A stretch of 9,092 nt of DNA. Origin: JBFMGS01 sp040752635. Its GTDB lineage: Bacteria; Bacillota; SHA-98; UBA4971. Positions 5,832 through 9,092 of this stretch are shown one piece after another. The stretch is from assembly GCA_040752635.1 (NCBI GenBank), contig JBFMGS010000072.1, positions 1-9,092 of the forward strand, in the 5' to 3' direction. The notes beneath the pieces are model-generated. The model was not told the origin of the DNA. It did no database searches and saw only the letters and a program-made list of their open reading frames with translations. Numbering within the stretch: position 1 is the first letter of the stretch; each line of letters opens with the position of its first letter. The translations under genes and the position numbers were made by a program.

Positions 5832-7319
5832 CTACTCCGCTTCTCTACCCATCTGGGCGTAATGGAGAAAAGTGCCCACTCCCACCGCCGCAGCAGCGGT
5901 TTTCGCCTCAATCCGGAAAATCTTCTGGAGCTTCTCCTGAAGGGGCTTCTTTTCAGCGATAATCCGCTCCATTTCCGAGAAAAGGGAACTCTCTTCGCTG
6001 ATGAAGTGGGTCGTGAGCTCACCTCGACGGAACCGCTCATTAGTAAGCACTGCTTTGTGAAAGGGGATATTCGTCTTTGGACCAACGATGATGTACTCGT
6101 AAAGGGCTCGTTGCATTCTCTGGATCGCTTCTTCTCGTGTTATCCCCCAAACTACAAGCTTTGAAATCATGGGGTCGTAAAAAGGAGGAATGGTGTACGA
6201 GGTGAAAACGCCAGAGTCGACTCGCACGCCAATACCACCAGGGGAACGATACCCAAGGAGTTTCCCTGGGGAAGGAGCAAAATTGTTCAAGGGGTCTTCA
6301 GCATTGATACGGCACTCAATAGCGTGACCGTAGATCTTCACGTCTTCTTGCCGTATGGAGAGAGGTTCACCCGCTGCGATGCGAATCTGCTCCTTGACGA
6401 TGTCAATGCCTGTGACCATCTCCGTAATGGGGTGTTCCACCTGAATGCGGGTGTTCATCTCCATGGAGTAGAAGTCCCCATCACTGTAAATGAACTCCAC
6501 CGTTCCGGCATTCGTATAGTTCACCGCTCGGGCAGCACGAACAGCGATTTCCCCAATTCGCTCACGCAATACCTCTGTCATAACCGGTGAAGGCGCCTCT
6601 TCAAGGAGTTTCTGGTGGCGACGCTGAATGGTGCACTCCCGCTCCCCGAGGTGGATGACGTTTCCGTAACGGTCAGCAAGAATTTGAAACTCAATATGTC
6701 TCGGGTTGGAGACGTACTTCTCGATGAAGATACTCGAATCTCCGAAGGCAGAAAGTGCGGTGGCTTTCGCCTGCTCCATGGATTGTTCCAGTTCCTTAGG
6801 GCTGTGGACAATACGCATGCCGATTCCGCCTCCACCTGCCGCCGCCTTAATGATCACGGGATACCCTACCTCATCGGCAACGGAGAGCGCCTCTTCAAGG
6901 GTCTTTACCTCACCGTCACTCCCTGGAACCACCGGAACACCCGCTTCTTTCATAATCTTCCGGGCAACGATTTTGTTCCCCATGAGCTCAATAACCCGAC
7001 TCGAGGGGCCGATGAAGACAATGCCCTCCTTCTCACACGTGTAGGCAAAGGAGGGATTCTCGGCAAGGAAACCATATCCGGGATGAATCGCGTCAACTTC
7101 CGCTTCTTTGGCAATCTGGATTATCTTCTTGATATTGAGGTACGTTTCTCTGGCGTGATTCCCCCCCAGAGGATACGCCTCATCAGCATAGTATGTGTGG
7201 ATAGCATGCTTGTCAGCGTCAGAGTAAATGCTCACTGACTTAATCCCCAACTCTCGCAATGCCCGCATGACCCGTACTGCAATCTCAGACCGATTGGCCA
7301 CAAGGACTTTCTGGAACAT
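5832..7319 (-). CDS. pycA: Pyruvate carboxylase subunit A (biotin carboxylase)
   Basis: Carboxylates the biotin carried by the partner subunit, using ATP and bicarbonate; 495 residues. The three biotin carboxylase domains are complete. By comparison with E. coli AccC the key residues are present: the glycine-rich ATP lid AAAGGGGIGM at about 159-168, Lys237 in RRHQKLLEEAP, Glu295 in IQVEHPITE, and Arg337 in ECRINAEDP. The lid has Ile where AccC has Arg, and the N-terminal motif reads ANRSEIA instead of ANRGEIA. About 45 residues past the usual AccC end form a charged helix followed by an Ala-rich stretch (TAAAAVGVG), as in PycA of two-subunit pyruvate carboxylases. Start options are GTG 7328, ATG 7325 (sharing one base with the pycB stop) and ATG 7319; the last fits the family start and the GGAG spacing. 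Next to pycB it is better read as pycA than as accC, although an acetyl-CoA carboxylase role cannot be fully excluded. Confidence 0.9.
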   Translation of the reverse strand: MFQKVLVANRSEIAVRVMRALRELGIKSVSIYSDADKHAIHTYYADEAYPLGGNHARETYLNIKKIIQIAKEAEVDAIHPGYGFLAENPSFAYTCEKEGIVFIGPSSRVIELMGNKIVARKIMKEAGVPVVPGSDGEVKTLEEALSVADEVGYPVIIKAAAGGGGIGMRIVHSPKELEQSMEQAKATALSAFGDSSIFIEKYVSNPRHIEFQILADRYGNVIHLGERECTIQRRHQKLLEEAPSPVMTEVLRERIGEIAVRAARAVNYTNAGTVEFIYSDGDFYSMEMNTRIQVEHPITEMVTGIDIVKEQIRIAAGEPLSIRQEDVKIYGHAIECRINAEDPLNNFAPSPGKLLGYRSPGGIGVRVDSGVFTSYTIPPFYDPMISKLVVWGITREEAIQRMQRALYEYIIVGPKTNIPFHKAVLTNERFRRGELTTHFISEESSLFSEMERIIAEKKPLQEKLQKIFRIEAKTAAAAVGVGTFLHYAQMGREAE

Positions 7320-7324
7320 CGCCA

Positions 7325-9046
7325 TCACTCCACCACCATGATAACATCGCCAAAATCGACGATTTCTGTCTCGTACACGTAGATCTCCCTGACCACTCCC
7401 TCGATTTCTGAATGGATTTCTGTCTGCATCTTCATCGCTTCCAAAACTGCAACCGGTTCGCCCTTTTTCACCGGATCACCTACTCTCTTCTTGAGCGCCA
7501 CAATCATCCCCTGCATTGGGGATGTAATAGCCCCCTTAGGAGGCTCCTTTGGCTTTGCAGGTGCCTTCTCCTCCTTGACTGGTATGACCGAAAGGACCGG
7601 CCGAACCCTAACTCGAAATTCCTCTTCGTCTACTGTCACAATGAACTCATCGGGAATCGCAAGAGAGGGAGGAACACTCTCGGGCTTTTTCGGAGGTACG
7701 ATTTCCTCAGGCACAATCTCGCCTCGGAAAAACTTGACCGCAATCTGCGGGTACATAGTGTACGTCAAAACGTCCTCCTCGGACTTCACCGGGAGCTTCA
7801 GCTCCTCCACCTCCTTGAGGATTTTTCCCCACTCGGGCTCAAGGAGGTCTGCCGGACGAACGTCAATTGGGTCCTCATCGCCAATGACCCGGGTTAATAC
7901 TTCTTTCTTCACAGGGGCAGGGGGCTTCCCGTAGAAACCAAGGCAGTACCGCTTGACCTCTTCGGTCACTTTCTTGTACCGCTCACCCATGAGCACGTTG
8001 AGCACTGACTGCGTTCCTACGATCTGGCTTGTGGGCGTCACAAGAGGGGGGTACCCTAAGTCTTCACGTACCCTGGGGACCTCTTCTAAGACCTCTCGGT
8101 ACTTTTCGACTGCTTTCTGCTCCTTGAGTTGGGAGTAGAGATTCGTGATCATTCCTCCCGGTACCTGATGGATGAGAACACTCACATCAGGCCGCTCTGC
8201 CACCGGGCTAATGAGCGACTGGTACTTCTCCCGGACTCGGAGCCAATAGAAACCAATGTCCACGAGCTTCTTCAAATCAAGTCCAGGGTCGTACGGTGTC
8301 CCCTGAAGACACGCCACCATAGGCTCTAAGGGTGGTTGGGACGTTCCTCCAGCAAAGGGCGAAAAGGCACAATCGATGATATCCACTCCTGCCTGACAGG
8401 CAGCGTAGTAGCTCACCATCCCCATGCCGCTTGTGCAATGGGTGTGGAGGTCAACAGGAAGGCGGACATTCTTTTTCAGTGCTGACACAAGGTCGTACGC
8501 TGCCTGAGGTGAAATAATGCCCGACATATCTTTGATGCAGATGACATCACACCCCAGTTCCTCGAGTTTCACCGCAAGCTCCACAAAAGCCTCAATCGTG
8601 TGCACCGGACTTATGGTGTAGCATATGGCACCCTGAACGATAGCCCCAGCATCCTTTGCCACTTTGATCGCAAGCTCCATGTTCCGGATGTCGTTCAGAG
8701 CATCGAAAATCCGGATAATGCGGATGCCGTTTTTCACACAGAGGAGAATGAACTTCTTCACAATGTCGTCGCTATAGTGGCGATACCCCAAAAGGTTTTG
8801 CCCTCGAAGGAGCATCTGGAGAGGAGTTTTCGTCACCCGGTCTCGAATCTTACGCAAACGTTCCCAGGGATCTTCGGCAAGGTATCGAAGCGCAGCATCA
8901 AACGTTGCCCCACCCCAGCACTCAAGAGAGTAAAACCCGACCGTATCGAGCTCTTCAAGGATTGGGAGCATGTCTTCTGTACGCATCCGCGTAGCAATAA
9001 GGGACTGGTGCGCATCACGGAGGGTGGTGTCCACAATCTTCACCAT
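7325..9046 (-). CDS. pycB: Pyruvate carboxylase subunit B (carboxyltransferase and biotin carrier; oxaloacetate decarboxylase alpha-like)
   Basis: Transfers the carboxyl group from carboxybiotin to pyruvate to give oxaloacetate and carries the biotin itself; 573 residues. Residues about 1-275 are the HMGL-like TIM-barrel carboxyltransferase: TTLRDAHQS with metal ligand Asp11, metal-binding Lys172 in CIKDMSG (carbamylated in homologues), His201 and His203 in DLHTHCTSGMG, and FAGGTSQPP near 231-239. Residues about 290-445 are the conserved carboxylase (PYC_OADA) domain. A Pro/Lys/Ala-rich linker at about 448-505 leads to the biotinyl domain, with biotin-accepting Lys539 in EAMKM. The same architecture occurs in the alpha subunit of sodium-pumping oxaloacetate decarboxylase. 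The adjoining biotin carboxylase and the absence of membrane beta and gamma genes favour pyruvate carboxylase. ATG 9046 has GAGGAGG seven bases upstream. It is first in its operon, with a -10 box visible. Confidence 0.93.
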   Translation of the reverse strand: MVKIVDTTLRDAHQSLIATRMRTEDMLPILEELDTVGFYSLECWGGATFDAALRYLAEDPWERLRKIRDRVTKTPLQMLLRGQNLLGYRHYSDDIVKKFILLCVKNGIRIIRIFDALNDIRNMELAIKVAKDAGAIVQGAICYTISPVHTIEAFVELAVKLEELGCDVICIKDMSGIISPQAAYDLVSALKKNVRLPVDLHTHCTSGMGMVSYYAACQAGVDIIDCAFSPFAGGTSQPPLEPMVACLQGTPYDPGLDLKKLVDIGFYWLRVREKYQSLISPVAERPDVSVLIHQVPGGMITNLYSQLKEQKAVEKYREVLEEVPRVREDLGYPPLVTPTSQIVGTQSVLNVLMGERYKKVTEEVKRYCLGFYGKPPAPVKKEVLTRVIGDEDPIDVRPADLLEPEWGKILKEVEELKLPVKSEEDVLTYTMYPQIAVKFFRGEIVPEEIVPPKKPESVPPSLAIPDEFIVTVDEEEFRVRVRPVLSVIPVKEEKAPAKPKEPPKGAITSPMQGMIVALKKRVGDPVKKGEPVAVLEAMKMQTEIHSEIEGVVREIYVYETEIVDFGDVIMVVE

Positions 9047-9053
9047 GCAAGGT

Positions 9054-9060
9054 CCTCCTC
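9054..9060 (-). promoter_or_regulatory. Ribosome binding site of pycB
   Basis: GAGGAGG on the minus strand, seven bases ahead of the ATG at 9046; it confirms the start used. Confidence 0.75.
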
Positions 9061-9078
9061 CATAAGGGAGTTTGCTCT

Positions 9079-9084
9079 ATTATA
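9079..9084 (-). promoter_or_regulatory. Probable -10 box of the pycBA promoter
   Basis: A perfect sigma-70 TATAAT on the minus strand, 32 bases upstream of the pycB start codon. Transcription would begin near 9072 and give a leader of about 25 bases that contains the ribosome binding site. The -35 box would lie just beyond the window end and cannot be checked. Confidence 0.5.
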
Positions 9085-9092
9085 GGGAAGTC

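Noticed and set aside
5220..5862. Open frames reading through the run of N on either strand
   Set aside because: The apparent continuity comes from untranslatable N. Only the FGGY start on the right and the 20-codon tail on the left have real sequence support.
6615..7238. 207-codon plus-strand frame opposite pycA
   Set aside because: It is a shadow of the intact biotin carboxylase gene, and the encoded sequence has no recognisable domain.
7412..7934. Plus-strand frames opposite the biotin-carrier part of pycB
   Set aside because: They are antisense to the linker and biotinyl domain. Their Ser/Thr- or Leu/Arg-rich products are typical of reverse-strand reading of Lys/Glu/Pro-rich genes.
7325..9046. 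Reading pycB as the alpha subunit of a sodium-pumping oxaloacetate decarboxylase
   Set aside because: No membrane beta or small gamma subunit gene is present and a biotin carboxylase gene adjoins, which favours pyruvate carboxylase; genes outside the window could still change this.
1..9092. CRISPR array, tRNA, rRNA, insertion sequence, attachment site or toxin-antitoxin pair
   Set aside because: Reading both strands showed no regular direct repeats, cloverleaf, transposase motif or small gene pair of this kind.

Overview
The window is a scaffold fragment from an uncultured or draft bacterial genome. It has two oppositely oriented gene blocks separated by exactly 100 N (5525-5624). No rRNA, tRNA, CRISPR array, transposase or other mobile gene is visible. 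All genes have strong purine-rich ribosome binding sites, and the substrate-binding protein has a Sec signal peptide without a lipobox, which fits a periplasm-bearing (diderm) bacterium. The split two-subunit pyruvate carboxylase on the right is the type known from methanogens and from several anaerobic or thermophilic bacterial lineages. An anaerobic, possibly thermophilic bacterium is therefore a reasonable guess, but no phylum can be assigned from the sequence alone.

Left block (about 1-5464, plus strand) is one operon-like array: a GntR/HutC-type regulator with a UTRA ligand domain, a NitT/TauT-type (NMT1/SsuA-like) substrate-binding protein, a large cytoplasmic alkaline-phosphatase-superfamily hydrolase, a SsuB/TauB-type ABC ATPase and a SsuC/TauC-type permease. 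The hydrolase lies inside the transporter operon, between the binding protein and the ATPase. The simplest reading is a ligand-controlled system that imports a small anionic compound (a phosphonate, phosphoester, sulfonate or sulfate ester) and hydrolyses it in the cytoplasm. The substrate cannot be read from the sequence. A long imperfect hairpin sits between the binding-protein gene and the hydrolase gene and may set their expression ratio.

The middle (5461-5786) holds the assembly gap with two broken minus-strand coding ends: 20 codons of an unidentified C-terminus that converge on, and overlap the stop of, the permease, and the first 54 codons of an FGGY-family sugar kinase. The 100 N are probably a placeholder, because an FGGY kinase needs well over 1 kb more sequence.

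Right block (5625-9092, minus strand) reads pycB - pycA - FGGY kinase. pycB encodes the carboxyltransferase plus biotin-carrier subunit and pycA the biotin carboxylase subunit of a two-subunit pyruvate carboxylase, which makes oxaloacetate from pyruvate. A perfect TATAAT -10 box and a GAGGAGG ribosome binding site lie just upstream of pycB. Hand counts of sampled 60-base lines give roughly 56% G+C for the left block and 51% for the right block, a modest shift that could reflect horizontal acquisition of the transporter operon or a chimeric scaffold.
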